64,000 nt of DNA from Protopterus annectens (taxonomy: Eukaryota > Chordata > Ceratodontiformes > Protopteridae). Positions 44,294 to 55,811 of the stretch are shown in pieces. Each line of letters starts with the position of its first letter. Positions within the stretch are counted from its first letter, which is position 1. The position numbers and the translations under genes were made by a program. The notes beneath the pieces were generated by a model. It saw only the letters and a program-made list of their open reading frames with translations, was not told the origin of the DNA and did no database searches. The stretch is taken from NCBI RefSeq assembly GCF_019279795.1, contig NC_056730.1:610669541-610733540 (forward strand). The letters run 5' to 3'.

Positions 44294-46864
44294 GTGGTTA
44301 AAAACCCTGTTCCCACTGATAAAGAGGCAAGGGCTTTGGATAGATGGGGAAAGAAAGTGTATACTTCTTCCACTTTAGCCATGAGGGCGTTGAATTGTCA
44401 GTTTCACATGCTTAAATATCAAAATTATCTCCTTTCACAACTGAAATCTAAGGTGGATGCTTTGGCGGAAGGTATTGAGTGTAAAGAGTTGCTGGATTTA
44501 GTTCATGTGTCTGAACAAGTGGGTAAGCATTCCTTGCAATGTGGTTTTGATGCTGTACAGGCCTCCTCGAGGGTGGCTGCCACTAGTTCTGTTCTTCGCA
44601 GGCATGCCTGGTTGAGGGATCAGAATTTAGCTGAGCATGTTAAGACAAGGATTTTGGATGCTCCTTTACAGTCGGATGTGTTGTTTGGTTCGCCTGTGGA
44701 AGCAGTTTTAAAGAAAATGGAGGACAAAGCTAAGTCTATGCAAACTGTTAAAGATTTTTTGCAGGTGCAGCCGCCGAAGTTTAGTAGAAATTGGCCTACT
44801 AAGGGATGGACATATCCTGCTTATGATTCCCAGTCTAGGGGTAGGTCTAGGCGTGGTAGGGGCAGAGCTCAAGGTTCTTTTAGGCCTAGGACAGGAGTTC
44901 ACCTGCTCAGACTTCTGGTGAGGGCAGGGGTCAGTCCTTTCGTAAACAGACCCAATGACCTGCCTTTTCAGCTGCCAGTAGATTCTCGTCTGGCAGCTCC
45001 TTTGGGAGGAAGACTGTCTCTTTTCAAGGAAAATTGGGATTTAATTACTCAAGACAGATGGGTGTTGGATATCATTCACCACGGTTACAGGTTTTATTTC
45101 CATACATTGCCCCCTTTCAAAGGCATGCCAGACGTTCCTCCTCCACAAAGGAAAGAGGCTCACAAGCAAATTTCTCAGTTACTCCAAATAGGGGCCATTC
45201 AGCCAGTCCCTGTATCAGAAAGGGGCCTAGGATTTTATTCTCGCCTGTTCCTAGTACCAAAGAAGGGGAATACGTGGAGACCAATTTTGGATTTGTCTAT
45301 CCTCAACACTTATCTGGACATTCCCAAGTTCAAGATGTTGACGTTACAACAGCTTTTACCTCTGCTGGGCAAAGATCACTGGATGGTAACTTTAGATCTC
45401 AAGGAAGCTTACCTTCATGTGCCTATAAGACTAAGTTGCAGGAAGTATCTGCGTTTTCGAGCTGGAAATTCTCATTATCAGTTCTCTGCATTGCCCTTTG
45501 GCTTATCTACTGCCCAGAGTATTCACAAAGGTTCTGGCTCCAGTGATAGCTTACTTCAGGCTAAAAGGAATTCAAATCTATCCTTACTTGGACGACTGCC
45601 TGATTCTGGCTCAAGAAAAGGAAGACCTTCTACAGCATCTGGAATATGTTATAGCAGTGCTAAGATGCCTAGGGTATTCTGTGAACGAAATAAAGTCCAG
45701 TCTAGTACCCTCTCAAGACATGTGCTTTCTGGGTGTGAGACTGAATACAGCAGCCCAGATGGCCTTTTAACCCCGGACAAACAAAAGAGTCTATCACTTT
45801 ACTTCCATCAACTATCTCATCAGTCCGTGCTGACTGCAAGGACAGTCCTTCAAGCATTAGGGTTCATGGCATCTTGTATTCTGGTGCTTCCCAATGCCAA
45901 ACTGCATATGAGGAAGCTACAATGGTATCTCAAAAATGTATGGACACAGCACTGCCAGGATTTGGACACTGTCATTCAAATAATACCTTGCCTTCAAAAA
46001 GAATTTTTGTGGTGGGCTCAGGAATGTCACCTAAACAAGGGACTCTCTGTGACCCGGCCAGAGGCGAGTCAGATTTTAACGACAGATGCGTCGGACATTG
46101 CTTGGGGAGCTCATCTGAATGGAAAGTGGATACAAGACAAGTGGCCTGCCAGACTACAGCATCTACATATCAACATGAAGGAGATGTTAGCAGTCCAGTT
46201 TGCATTAATGGCTTTCAAGGAGTTACTTCTTCCAGGGCAGGTGTTGATTCTAACAGACAACACAACTGTCATGTGGTACATCAACAAGCAAGGTGGAACA
46301 CATTCTTATCCTCTATGCAGGCAAGCAATGATTTTATGGGAGACTGCGCTAAGCTTGCAACTAACTCTTCAGGCAAGGTTTCTGCCGGGAGCACAGAACT
46401 CCTTAGCAGATGTGTTAAGCAGACAAATCATGGATCCCCACGAGTGGAAACTGGATCTTCATGTATTTCAGAAATTGACAGTGTCATGGGGAACTCCAGA
46501 CATAGATCTGTTCGCTTCTCCACTAAACCACCAGCTGCCAAAGTTTTGCACAAAGGGGTTTCATCACACAGCTTGGAAAGTGGATGCTCTGTCTTTCAGT
46601 TGGAAAAACCTTCATGTGTATGCCTTTCCACCTCTGCCTCTTCTTCCAAAGGTACTATTAAAAGTCAGGCAAGACAAGCCAAGGATGATTTTGATAGCTC
46701 CAGATTGGCCTCGGCAACACTGGTACCCACTACTAAGGAGTCTGGTAAGGAAGCCTCCATGGCCTTTACCTTTGATTCCTCATCTGTTATCTCAGAAGGA
46801 CGGTCATCTGCTCAATGTCAAGCTTCACTCTCTTCATCTAACAGCCTGGCATATTCTGTGTTGA
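44294..46864 (+). pseudogene. DIRS Y gag C-terminus, RT and RNase H, with compensating frameshifts
   Basis: An 856-codon frame. Residues ~1-140 match the gag C-terminal helix block (TLAMRALNCQFHMLKYQN). RT follows: GFYSRLFLVPKKGNTWRPIL, LDLKEAYLHVPI (first Asp), HYQFSALPFGLST. From about 45515 to 45770 the true protein is in the +1 frame (TPRVFTK-like, then IQIYPYLDDCLILAQ with the catalytic Asp pair) and then returns. RNase H follows: ILTTDASDIAWG, HINMKEMLAVQFA, VLILTDNTTVMWYINKQGG, ADVLSRQI. The C-terminal module has DIDLFASPLNHQLPKF, YAFPPLPLLPKVL and IAPDWPRQHWY, usual after RNase H in DIRS polymerases. The two indels kill RT function. Confidence 0.85.
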
Positions 46865-47880
46865 AACACAGCAGGTCTCAACTTCCTCAACAAGTTTTAA
46901 ATGTGATTATGGAAGCTAGAAGACCTAGTACAAGGAAAGTGTACGCAGAAAAATGGAAGAGATTTTTATTTTGGAGTACAGCAAAGAATTTGGAGATTTC
47001 TGAGCCTAATTTGAGTGTGGCTCTTCAATATCTTACTGAGTTATTGGACAAAGGTTTGTCCTTCTCTTCCATTAAGATTCATGCTGCAGCAATTTCAGCT
47101 CACTATGATTGTGACCCACCATTGTTTTCGCATCCTTTGTTCAAGCAGTTTCTTAGAGGGGCAAAGAATATAAGACCCCCACGTAGAGCTCCTACTCCTG
47201 CTTGGGATCTCAATTTTGTGTTGGAAAAACTTACTCTACAACCTTTTGAGCCTGCGGCTACTGCTGATTTGAAATACTTGTCATGGAAGACTGCTTTTCT
47301 GTTGGCTATTACTTCTGCAAGAAGGGTGTCTGAGTTGCAGGCCCTTATGGCAGTAGAGCCCTTTTGATTTTCCATAAGGATAGGGTATCATTACGTACTA
47401 ATCCTTCCTTTATGCCTAAGGTGGTTTCTAGTGTGGCTTTAAACCAAACTATTCATTTGCCTACTTTTATGCAGACCCCAAAATAAAGGGGAAAAGATTT
47501 TGCACACTTTAGATGTACACAGGCAATTGCGTTATTATTTAAGCAGGACTAAGGATTTTAGGCAGTCTCAGCAGTTGTTTGTTTCTTTTTGCTTTGAGTT
47601 CGCAGGGCAAGCCTGTGTCAAAACAAACTATTTCTAGGTGGATTGGGTTTTGCATTGCATTTTGTTATTCCCATCATGGCAAGGAGATTCCAGCTGGGAT
47701 TAGGCCTCATTCCACTAGGGCTACTGCCACTTCAACAGCATTTCTAAGGGGTGGCAACTAAGGATATTTTGGAGGCAGCTACTTGGAGTTCAGTGCATAC
47801 TTTCTCTAAGCATTATCACCTTCCTATCTACTCTAAGTCTAGGGCTGGTTTTGCCACAGCTGTTTTGCAAGGCATGTTGT
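46861..47880 (+). pseudogene. DIRS Y tyrosine recombinase
   Basis: It overlaps the end of the RNase H frame and is read in the +2 register relative to it. Conserved parts: RRPSTRKVYAEKWKRFLFW (N-terminal SAM-like domain), HPLFKQFLRGAKNIRPPRR, LKYLSWKTAFLLAITSARR with the first catalytic Arg (about 47320), and, after frame changes, IRPHSTRATATSTAFLRGG carrying the HxxR motif (about 47705). Frameshifts at about 47360 and 47485 break it. This enzyme would join the circular DNA to the target. Confidence 0.8.
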
Positions 47881-47934
47881 CAGCTCCTACTTCTTTATGA
47901 TTTGCCAGCCTCCCTTACCTCTGCTTTGGGATTC

Positions 47935-48034
47935 TACCCAATAGTAAGGACTGCAGCAATGTGGAACGAAGAACATAGTACAGTTTTGTACCTACCATAA
48001 ATGTAGATGTTCGAGGATCCACATTGCTGCAGTC
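47935..48034. promoter_or_regulatory. DIRS Y internal complementary region
   Basis: The first half (CCCAATAGTAAGGACTGCAG ... GGAACGAAGAAC) is the exact complement of the left outer end at 42925-42962. After a 3-nt ATA, the second half (GTACAGTTTTGTACCTACC ... GGATCCACATTGCTGCAGTC) is the complement of the right outer end at about 48335-48388. It therefore encodes the joined-ends junction, as expected for DIRS circle formation. Confidence 0.92.
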
Positions 48035-48197
48035 CAATTTACCCTCCCTCCTTCCCCTCTGTGTTTAGGGGTGGTTGTGTAGGTGAGGTTATATGCTGGT
48101 ATTTTTGTATATATCTTTTTGTATATATTGTACATATGTTTGGTGCAGGTATTTTGGGCCTTGTCTTTTTAGGGTCTTCTGACATCTGGGGCAAGAA

Positions 48198-48388
48198 AAG
48201 ACTGAGGATATGACGTCGGTCATGCGCATTAGTACCCTGACGTACTGACGTCAGTCTAATGCGCCCTGACCGACGTCAGCCTTATACTCTGGTATTCGGG
48301 CCGACTGGACAGCGGACTACCCAATAGTAAGGACTGCAGCAATGTGGATCCTCGAACATCTACATTTATGGTAGGTACAAAACTGTAC
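48198..48388. repeat. DIRS Y inverted terminal repeat, right
   Basis: Inverted partner of 42925-43090, with an extra outer stretch ending in GGTACAAAACTGTAC. DIRS X sequence resumes immediately after (TTTTGGTGCCAAAG). Confidence 0.9.
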
Positions 48389-48390
48389 TT

Positions 48391-49580
48391 TTTTTTTGGT
48401 GCCAAAGAAAATGGGGGACTTAGAGGCCCATTCTGGACCTTTCTACCCTGAACCTGTCAGTTGCCAAAGAGAAGTTCCAGATGGTCACTTTACAGACCAT
48501 CATTCCGTACCTGCAAGAGGGTGACTGGATGTGCTTGTTAGAATTCCAGGATGCTTACTGTCACATAAAAATGCACAGAAGCTCCAGGAGGTTCCTCCGC
48601 TTCTGGCTAGGAGTCAATCATTACCAATTTTGAGCCCTACCCTTTGGTCTCACCACAGCCCCCAGGGTGTTTACCAAAGTGATGGCGGTGGTAGCGGCTC
48701 ACCTGAGGCTTCAGGGGATTCAGGTCTATCCATACCTGGACAATTGGGTCCTTACTGCTCCCACCAGGCATCTACTTTCCCAAACCAGGGATTATTTCCT
48801 GACTCTTGCCCTGCATTTGGGGATCACAATCAATTCATCCAAATCTCTCCTCGATCCTGTACAGGTGATAGACTACATTGGTGCCAGGATAGATACTCTT
48901 CAGTGCAAAATCTTCCTGACCTCGGAGAGGGTACAAAACCTGAGGATGCATGTTTCCCTGATCTACAACTGTTATCTCCCAATGGCGGAATTGGTGTTGA
49001 GGGCCTTAGGCTCGATGGCGGTGACCATAACTCTTCTCCCGTGTGCCCGGTTACATATGAGAATTCTACAGTGGACTCTAGCTGTACAGTGGTCCCTGTT
49101 GGAACTGACATTGGCATATCCAATTCAACTTAGTCGAGTCTGTTGGTTGTCCCTCATATGGTGAATGTGTTCTCCGGACATTTTGGAGGAATGACCCTTT
49201 GTTCCAGCCCCAGCCCAAGCCACAGTGACCACGGATGCCTCCTAACTTGGGTCAGGGGTGGCATTGTTCGGGCAGGACAGTCCAAGGCCTGTGGTCCCCT
49301 ATAGAGACCAGCTTGCACATAAATGTCCTAGAGATGAGGGCGGTCCTTCTAACGTTGCAGGCTCTTCACACCTTTCTTCCTCTGGGAACGATTGCAATTC
49401 AGTCAGACAACATGTCAGTGGTCTGGTATATCAACAAGCAGGGAGGGACCAGATCTTATCCCCTTTGTCGCAAGGCCATGAGAGTGTGGGAATGGGCGAT
49501 CTCCACTGGTCGCTTTCTCATCGCAACACGCATTCCGGGGCAGTCCAACATCCTAGCGGACCATTCTGATGCCTTATGAG
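48391..49580 (+). pseudogene. DIRS X RT and RNase H, after the insertions
   Basis: Resumes with LVPKK, then ALPFGLTTAPRVFTKVMAV and IQVYPYLDNWVLTAP, where the catalytic YLDD is YLDN. This replacement alone would abolish RT activity. Later blocks: LGITINSSKSLLDP, LRALGSMAVTITLLPCARLH, then RNase H LHINVLEMRAVLLTLQ, IQSDNMSVVWYINKQGG and ATRIPGQSNILAD. Stops and frame changes occur at about 48633, 49163 and 49578. Confidence 0.8.
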
Positions 49581-49899
49581 TGGTCGCTGAATCTTTCAGT
49601 AGCGGAACAGATCTTCCATGAGGGGGGTTAACCTTGCTGCGATCTCTTCGCATCTCCTTCCAACACGAAGTGCAGCTAGTTTTTCGCTGTGAACCCCCTG
49701 CCGGGGGAGTCCCCCAGAGATGCTCTAGTTTTATGCTTGGCCTCCTGGTCTCCTGTATGCTTACCCACCAGTACCTCTTATTCCGGGGTATCTACAAAAA
49801 GCTCGTTGACTGGGGAGCAAAGTGATCCTCTTTGCCCCGTTTTGGCCTCGCCAGGTATGGTTTCCCTTCCTTTGGTCTCACCTTCTAGCTCCGCCATGG

Positions 49900-51034
49900 A
49901 TCCTGGATCCCATTGAAGATCTAATTTCACACCCTTTGGGGGTGCCTCATCCGAATCTGAAGAGTTTGAAGCTGACAGCTTGGCTGCTCCAGTTCCCATG
50001 ATTGCTAGGACTCCTGGACTATCCTCCTCAGTTAGATCTATTTTGGTGGCTGCTCATAAGTCTTCGACCAGGAAGGTTTATCGCAGCAAGTGGAAACGTT
50101 TTTTTCCTTTTGGGCCTCTCAAAAGAGTTTAGACCCATTCACGGCTCCTATTTCCACCATTTTTGATTTTCTAGCTGATATTTTTCAACATGGAGCTAGT
50201 TCTTCTACTGTCAAGGTTCAGTTGGCTGCCATCTTTCATTTTCATGTGGGTGAGAATTCTGCCTCTTTAGCCTCTTCCAGACTTTGTAAAGCCTTTATTA
50301 AAGGCACCTTTTTGTTACGCCCCCCCCAGTCAAAGATCCTGTTTCCCCATGGGACCTTACTATGGTTCTTCAAGCTTTGGTCGCTTCGCCTTTTAAGCCT
50401 GCTGCAACAGCAGATCTGAAATATTTATCTTGGAAAACAGCTTTTCTGGTGGCTATTACCTCTGCCAAAAGGGTTTCAGAATTACAGGCCTTGTCCATCA
50501 AAGTTCCTTACATGATTTTTCACAAAGATAGGGTTTCCCTTTGAACCAATCAATCCTTTCTTCCTAAGATGGCATCATCAGTCAATATCAATCAGGCCAT
50601 CAATTTGCCTGTGTTTTATCCTAATTTTTCTAACAAGATGGAATACAAACTCCACCTGTTGGATGTTCATAGACAGTTACAATTCTGTTTACACAGGACT
50701 AAAACTTTCCGTAAATCTGATCAATTGTTTGTATCTTTCCATAAATCCTTTTGGGGAACCTATCTCCAAGGTCACTATTGCTAGATGGATTTCTTCATGT
50801 ATCCTTCAAGTCTATAAGGACAGAGGCATATCTCCTCCAGGTCAGGTGGAAGCTCATTCCACTAGGTCCATGGCTACATCTGTGGCCTTTTGGTGTAGAG
50901 TGTCTTTGGATGATATTTGTTCTGCAGCTACTTGGTCTTCATCTCATACGTTTATTTCTCATTACAAATTGGATTTGACTTCCAGAAGGAGAGCATCCTT
51001 TGGTTCCACAGTGCTCCAGAATATCCTTCCATGA
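49900..51034 (+). pseudogene. DIRS X tyrosine recombinase
   Basis: Begins around VAAHKSSTRKVYRSKWKRF (about 50050). Contains SRLCKAFIKGTFLLRPP, ATADLKYLSWKTAFLVAITS, AKRVSELQAL with the first catalytic Arg (about 50470), and VEAHSTRSMATSVAF with HxxR (about 50855). The C-terminal AATWSSSHTFISHYKLD holds the likely nucleophile Tyr of HYKL. It ends in VLQNILP at 51032-51034. Two or three frameshifts interrupt it, but all catalytic motifs can be found. Confidence 0.8.
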
Positions 51035-51059
51035 GGGCCTCCCAGGACTTTAGTAGCTG

Positions 51060-51180
51060 GGGACTCTGTCCCACAGGTTGAAGACCAAATGAAGTAAATT
51101 ACTTCAGATAAAGAAGTTATGTACTCACCATAACATTCCATGTGAGTAGTTCTACTTCATTTGTCTTCAACCGTCCCTCC
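51060..51180. promoter_or_regulatory. DIRS X internal complementary region
   Basis: GACCAAATGAAGTAAATTAC is complementary to the left outer end (36970-36995). After TTCAGATAAA, the stretch GAAGTTATGTACTCACCATA is complementary to the right outer end (51440-51459). Same layout as in DIRS Y and Z. Confidence 0.85.
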
Positions 51181-51274
51181 CTCCTTTCCCCGGACGTTGG
51201 CATATGAACAGCCTATGGGCTGCAGTTATAGGTCATAAGTATTTTTTCAGGTCGGGTTATCAGTATAAGGTTCA

Positions 51275-51459
51275 GCAAACTCAATCTGGGGATGGAAGGT
51301 AGTGGAGGTGTATTATGGGTAAGGGGAGGAGTTTGGAGCTCGGAGCAGATGCTAGTAAATGTTTCTGGCTCGGATCCGATATGGATCCGTATTCCCACAG
51401 GTTGAAGACAAATGAAGTAGAACTACTCAGATGGAACGTTATGGTGAGTACATAACTTC
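51275..51459. repeat. DIRS X inverted terminal repeat, right
   Basis: Inverted partner of 36966-37140. It ends in GTGAGTACATAACTTC, also present in the ICR. Confidence 0.85.
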
Positions 51460-52029
51460 TTTTTATGGTTCCTTTTGCCACTAAGATGTGTGTAAAATGC
51501 ATTATGCTGATATTTTTTGTTACTATCAAACAAATGTCGATAAATTCTCAACCTCAAGGGTTTCTTCTGGATCTGAAGGGTTTGCACTTTACAACTCAAA
51601 AGTAATGTTAAACATAGAAATTCATTACAGCGAAGTAAGGAATTTTCCCAGGGTTAGGAACCACACACCTTCTAGCACTCCAGAAAACACACTGCACTAA
51701 ATCGGGGGGCTTCACCCACCCCATCCCCTCACCCCCAACTAAATATACCAACTTTGAGTTCTTAACCCTGAGAAAACTTTTGTGCTTCTCTGTAATGAAG
51801 TTCGCCATTTAGTCGTCGATGAATATGTATTCAACTAATACATATTTCAGTCAACTAATATAGACCCTTTCACTTCCATATCTTATTAATTCATGCTCCC
51901 ATTTTTAAATGACTTATGGCCCTTAATTAGTTAACTGATAAAGTGTTTAGCTATATAAGAAGGAAGTCTGTGGATTTTAAATTTATACAGTAGCTTTATG
52001 CGTCTTTTTCTTTGTTTTCTTCAAATTGT
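51460..52029 (-). mobile_element. PLE-0 right piece with an internal inverted-repeat relic
   Basis: Minus-strand GIY-YIG-like residues (KKYQHNAFYTHLSGKRN) adjoin the DIRS X end. An inverted pair, TCATTACAGCGAAG (about 51623) and CTTCTCTGTAATGAAG (about 51785), flanks a short centre and is followed by an AGACCC end at about 51869, suggesting a decayed TIR element inside. 51900-52020 is the inverted partner of the PLE-0 terminus at 32404-32728. Most of the PLE-0 RT is absent. Confidence 0.5.
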
Positions 52030-53965
52030 CTAAACTTCCTGAAACCAATATATGCAAATTCAAAGAATTAATTCTCACATACCACAAATTCTATGATGAA
52101 GTCTTGAAATTCCCTTATAACAACCTTACACCAGACATTGTCTCAGCAGATAGATTTTCAAAGAAGTATTATATGTCATACAAATAAATGCAGAGGACTG
52201 GTAGTTCTACCTAGCTACAAATACAATGGAAAATAAAAAAAAAAACACCCTGGTGGTCTATCAATATAAATAAAATCTACAATAATGGGAAAATCTCATT
52301 TGAATATACAACAGAAGTAAAAACCTCCAAGTCAAGGAAAATGTCAGGAATTTGACAAAGATTTTAAAAGACATTTTTGTATCTACTAAGGCTGCCTATG
52401 TACTTTGTTTAGCATCTGAAGCAAAGGTCAATTAGAAATTCTTTGTTGGCTATGTTCAAAAACTAAGAAACAACACTCAACAATATACATAACTCATGCT
52501 AAATGCCAAAACCTACTCTTAACAGCTGGACATTGCCAATTTACTAGCAAATAAATGTAGTGCAAACTTGACTCCTGAGATAACTATGCAAAGCCCCCAT
52601 CTTCACTAAAGAACATATAATGAAAGTCCAGTTCAAGTCAAAGATAATTTCCTCTACGGGACCAGGTAACATACCAGGCTGTTTGCTAAATAGTACTAAA
52701 CATGTCCTGGTGTAACCTTGCCTTAAGTTATTTAATCTGAGCCTGACTACAGACTGAGTCCCAGAAATGTGTCATGCAGCAGTGGTGATGCCAATCCATA
52801 AAGATGGTCCTACTACTGACTCCAGAAACTAAAGACCTCCTCAGCTTGATGGGTCTCATTTGTAAGGCCATGGACCACAGTATAACATACTTGATTAACA
52901 TAGACATAAATAATTTCATCAAGCTACATCTACAGAAATTTTCTTTTGTAAAAGGTAGGTCCTCTCTGATGAACCTAGTAAATGTATTTGTAAAGGTAAT
53001 GAAAGCTGTTGACAGCAGACACACTGTACATACAGAGCACCTTTACATACCTAAGGCATTTTGAAGTCATTCTTCATTGTAGCATGATTAATAAACTATA
53101 AGGTTGATAGAATTAGACCCCTGTCAATACAATGGATAGTAAAGTGGCTAAAAGACAGAACTCACATGATGCAGATGTCAGAGGCAGCATCAGAGAATGT
53201 AATGATGACTAGTGGTGTCTTGCATGACTTAGTGCTGGACTGGTTTTATTTGGTATTTACTTTTCTGACCTAAAGACTAAAAATCAAGACCTAATGCTAA
53301 ACAATATCATCGTATTTGGCAGAGAAACCATGTAGCTTTGATAATACACCACTTCAAAATGAAAATATAGTTAGAGACCTGAGAACTTGGGTTGATAATT
53401 CCCTCAGTTTTGATTACCATGTAGCAACGGTTTCCACAAAGTAATTCTACTTGGGGCAACTGATTATCAAGGGAATATCATACAGATCTAAAAATGTTAT
53501 TGTTTGCTTGTATTCAGAATTGGTCAGATCAGTTGCAGAATACAGTGCCCTTTTTGGGATATAACTCATCAGCTATATCAGCTGTCAAACAGTTGGAAAG
53601 ACCTGAAAGATTCCTAACAAAGAGGATCACAGACTTAAAATCCCCATGTTACCAGAAAAGACTAGAAGCTCTGTCCCTCTTCTGTGTGTCTTATAGGCTT
53701 CTCAGATTAAACTTATGCCTTGCCTTCTGACCAATAAGATCCCAGTAGGTCACAATCTTTTGTACCTTCATAAATCAAACAACCTCACAAATACCAGAAC
53801 AAGTGATCTAAATCTGCTTCGGCAGATCAACAAAACAAGGTGGTGGGACAGATTCATTATTCAGCTCTGGAATAGAGTTCTTCTGCAGATAAAGCAAAGT
53901 GATACACTGTCTACCTTCAAATGGGATGGGTATTCATAAATTCACTCTGACTTTACTGGCCTAAT
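52030..53965 (+). pseudogene. LINE D, second half: linker and reverse transcriptase, decayed
   Basis: Resumes LINE D after the nested block. Near 52230 KTPWWSININ aligns with RPVWWTSAINKL of LINE C. Later pieces: LLTPETKDLLSLMGLICKAM (52804 onward), FSFVKGRSSLMNLVNVF, a decayed IYFSDLK segment at about 53255 with the FADD block deleted, and the post-RT KQLERPERFLTKRITDL (about 53588). The RT catalytic region is missing. The divergence shows LINE D is older than the insertions that split it. Confidence 0.65.
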
Positions 53966-54415
53966 CCTCAGAGATCGGTCCTGGGACTGCGCCTTTTTGG
54001 CATTTACTTCTCTGAACTCAAGGATAATGTCAAGGGCCTCTGGATGTTCACATTCACAGATGATTGTAAATTGGGAGCAGTCATAGAATCCCCCATTGAC
54101 ACTAATGTTCTCCAGGAAGGGCTGACACAGACAAATAACTTGTGTCAGAGACATGGACTAAAACTAAATGCCAAGAAATGTATAATAGTATCCATCACAA
54201 AGCCATCTGTCCCTGGTATCTATCATTTTGAAAACACATCCCTAAGAGCTGGCCCAGTATTCAGGGACCTGGGGACACATACAGACAGTAATCTAGCCTT
54301 TGACCATCAGATATCTACAGTAGTGAGGAAATCATTCTATGTTGTGCAACTTATATACAGATGTGTGGCATCTAGGTGGAACCCATTATTCCACTCTATT
54401 CAGAATTAATCAGAT
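53966..54415 (+). pseudogene. LINE G fragment, RT palm region only
   Basis: Encodes LRLFGIYFSELK, then TFTDDCKLGAVIES (the FADD block as TDD), RHGLKLNAKKCIIV and FRDLGTHTDSNLAFDH. This region already occurs, partly deleted, in LINE D just upstream, so it is a separate copy, truncated on both sides. Confidence 0.65.
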
Positions 54416-55764
54416 CTGTGAAGACTGGTAGAGAAGGGTGAAGGCTGCCAGCCTAGCCAGATAGAATTTTGCAGATAATTCTGTCAATATGAATGTAAAT
54501 TACAGGCATGTTGCCTTAAATGTAAAGAAATACTGTTACATGTGGAACTGAAAATAAATGTGACAACAGTGCACTCTACTGACCAAAGTAAAGCATGTGG
54601 TGACCCTTTGAAGTAGACAGTGGTGTCGAAAAGTCTAGATGAAGAAATTCTTTCTATTGTTTTAACCAGGAGTTAAATTGCTAGATTTAAACATGCAAAT
54701 GTATTTTATTGCTCTGTTCCTAACCAGCTGCAAGATAACAAAAGGGAGATGTTAAGAATGTAAATGTAGTTAATGTGTAGCCTGGGAACTCCTGAAAAGT
54801 GTAACAGAATGATATAATATTTATCAGAACTGCAATTTCAATTTAAACAGAGAGAACCAGAGATTATTAAGCATTTTTGCCTTGATCGTCCAACTCACAG
54901 CACTCTGCCTGTTGTCTTATGTAAGTTATCATAGACTTGTGTTTTCTTTTAGAGTTAGCTAGAACTAGAAAGATTAGACTAAGTGCTTTTCTGTGATGTC
55001 AGAACTATACTACTGAATTATTTTAAATATTTGTGTGAACTCTGAACTCTTGATTAGCACTGACCGTGTAGTAGAAAGTATTGTCTTGTAATTTTAATTA
55101 TTTATTATTAAATATTTTAAAACCTTTTAACTGTGGCTGGTTTGTGTAGATTAAACTCTAGAGTACATTGTATATTTATAGAGTTTACTGTCCAAGTCAC
55201 TCCAAATAAGCTTTGACTGTTTAGTCACATCTACCAATTGGATAATAATATTGCACAGTAATAATTGGACACCCTTTTAAGGGCCTTTGAGTAACTGCTA
55301 AGTATTAGCTGGGTGGTGACAAGTGGTACTACCGTACAGTCTGGATTAAAGGGGCACAGCTGGAGAACCTGTGCCAGCCTTCCCCAGAAGTGTCTGTGTG
55401 GTTGTGTAAACTCATCTCAAAGTGTGTATGTGCCAGCTACTTGGGCAGGGACACTAAGCACTGGTTGGACAGAGAGGGTGCTGGAGATTTTAGCTTGACC
55501 AGCTAGGGTGAGATCTGGACCCTGTAGCTGTGCCAGTGGGGAGTCTTACTGGGGACCTGGGGAGCAAGGGAGCGACCAGCCCTGTTCTGTGATCTCTGTG
55601 TGCTCTTAAGGGAAATTGCACTTTACTGGGTGTATTCGTTATCCTTTCCTCATATATGAGGCACCCTCTCTGGTGTTAGTGGCGAGGATTGAGGCTTCCT
55701 TGATTGCTGGGCTAGGGTACGAGCATCACAAGGTCTATCATTGAGTACAATGCCTCCTTTGGTA
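54416..55764. other. Unassigned region, possibly an old LTR
   Basis: No coding similarity recognised. A GTTAGTGGCGAGGATTGAGG stretch at about 55675 follows a T-rich stretch and resembles the leader just after an LTR, but no second LTR or gag was found. Confidence 0.3.
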
Positions 55765-55811
55765 TATGCGTAGGATCATAGGAAGTTACTAGGCTAATGG
55801 CTCTAGGGCCC

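Larger units (their letters stand above)
42925..48388 (+). mobile_element. DIRS element Y, complete structure inside DIRS X
   Basis: 5.46 kb with nearly identical inverted terminal repeats, gag, RT/RNase H, an overlapping tyrosine recombinase and an ICR that copies both outer ends. It interrupts DIRS X between SRMF and LVPKK of the RT. There is no clear target duplication, as expected for recombinase-mediated insertion. The high ITR identity suggests it is the youngest DIRS in the window, although its ORFs carry several frameshifts. Confidence 0.92.
36966..51459 (+). mobile_element. DIRS element X, split by PLE-2 and DIRS Y
   Basis: A DIRS element about 6 kb long once its two insertions are removed. 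It has inverted terminal repeats (36966-37140 and 51275-51459), gag (37412 onward), RT/RNase H (39690-39779, 42794-42924, 48391-49570), tyrosine recombinase (49900-51034) and an ICR (51060-51180). All ORFs carry stops or frameshifts. Confidence 0.9.

Noticed and set aside
45874..46860. Long N-terminal extension of the DIRS Y recombinase
   Set aside because: It is the out-of-frame shadow of the RNase H region; recombinase similarity begins only at about 46890.
54500..55720. Endogenous retrovirus LTR
   Set aside because: Some leader-like sequence, but no paired LTR, primer-binding site match or gag/pol similarity could be shown.
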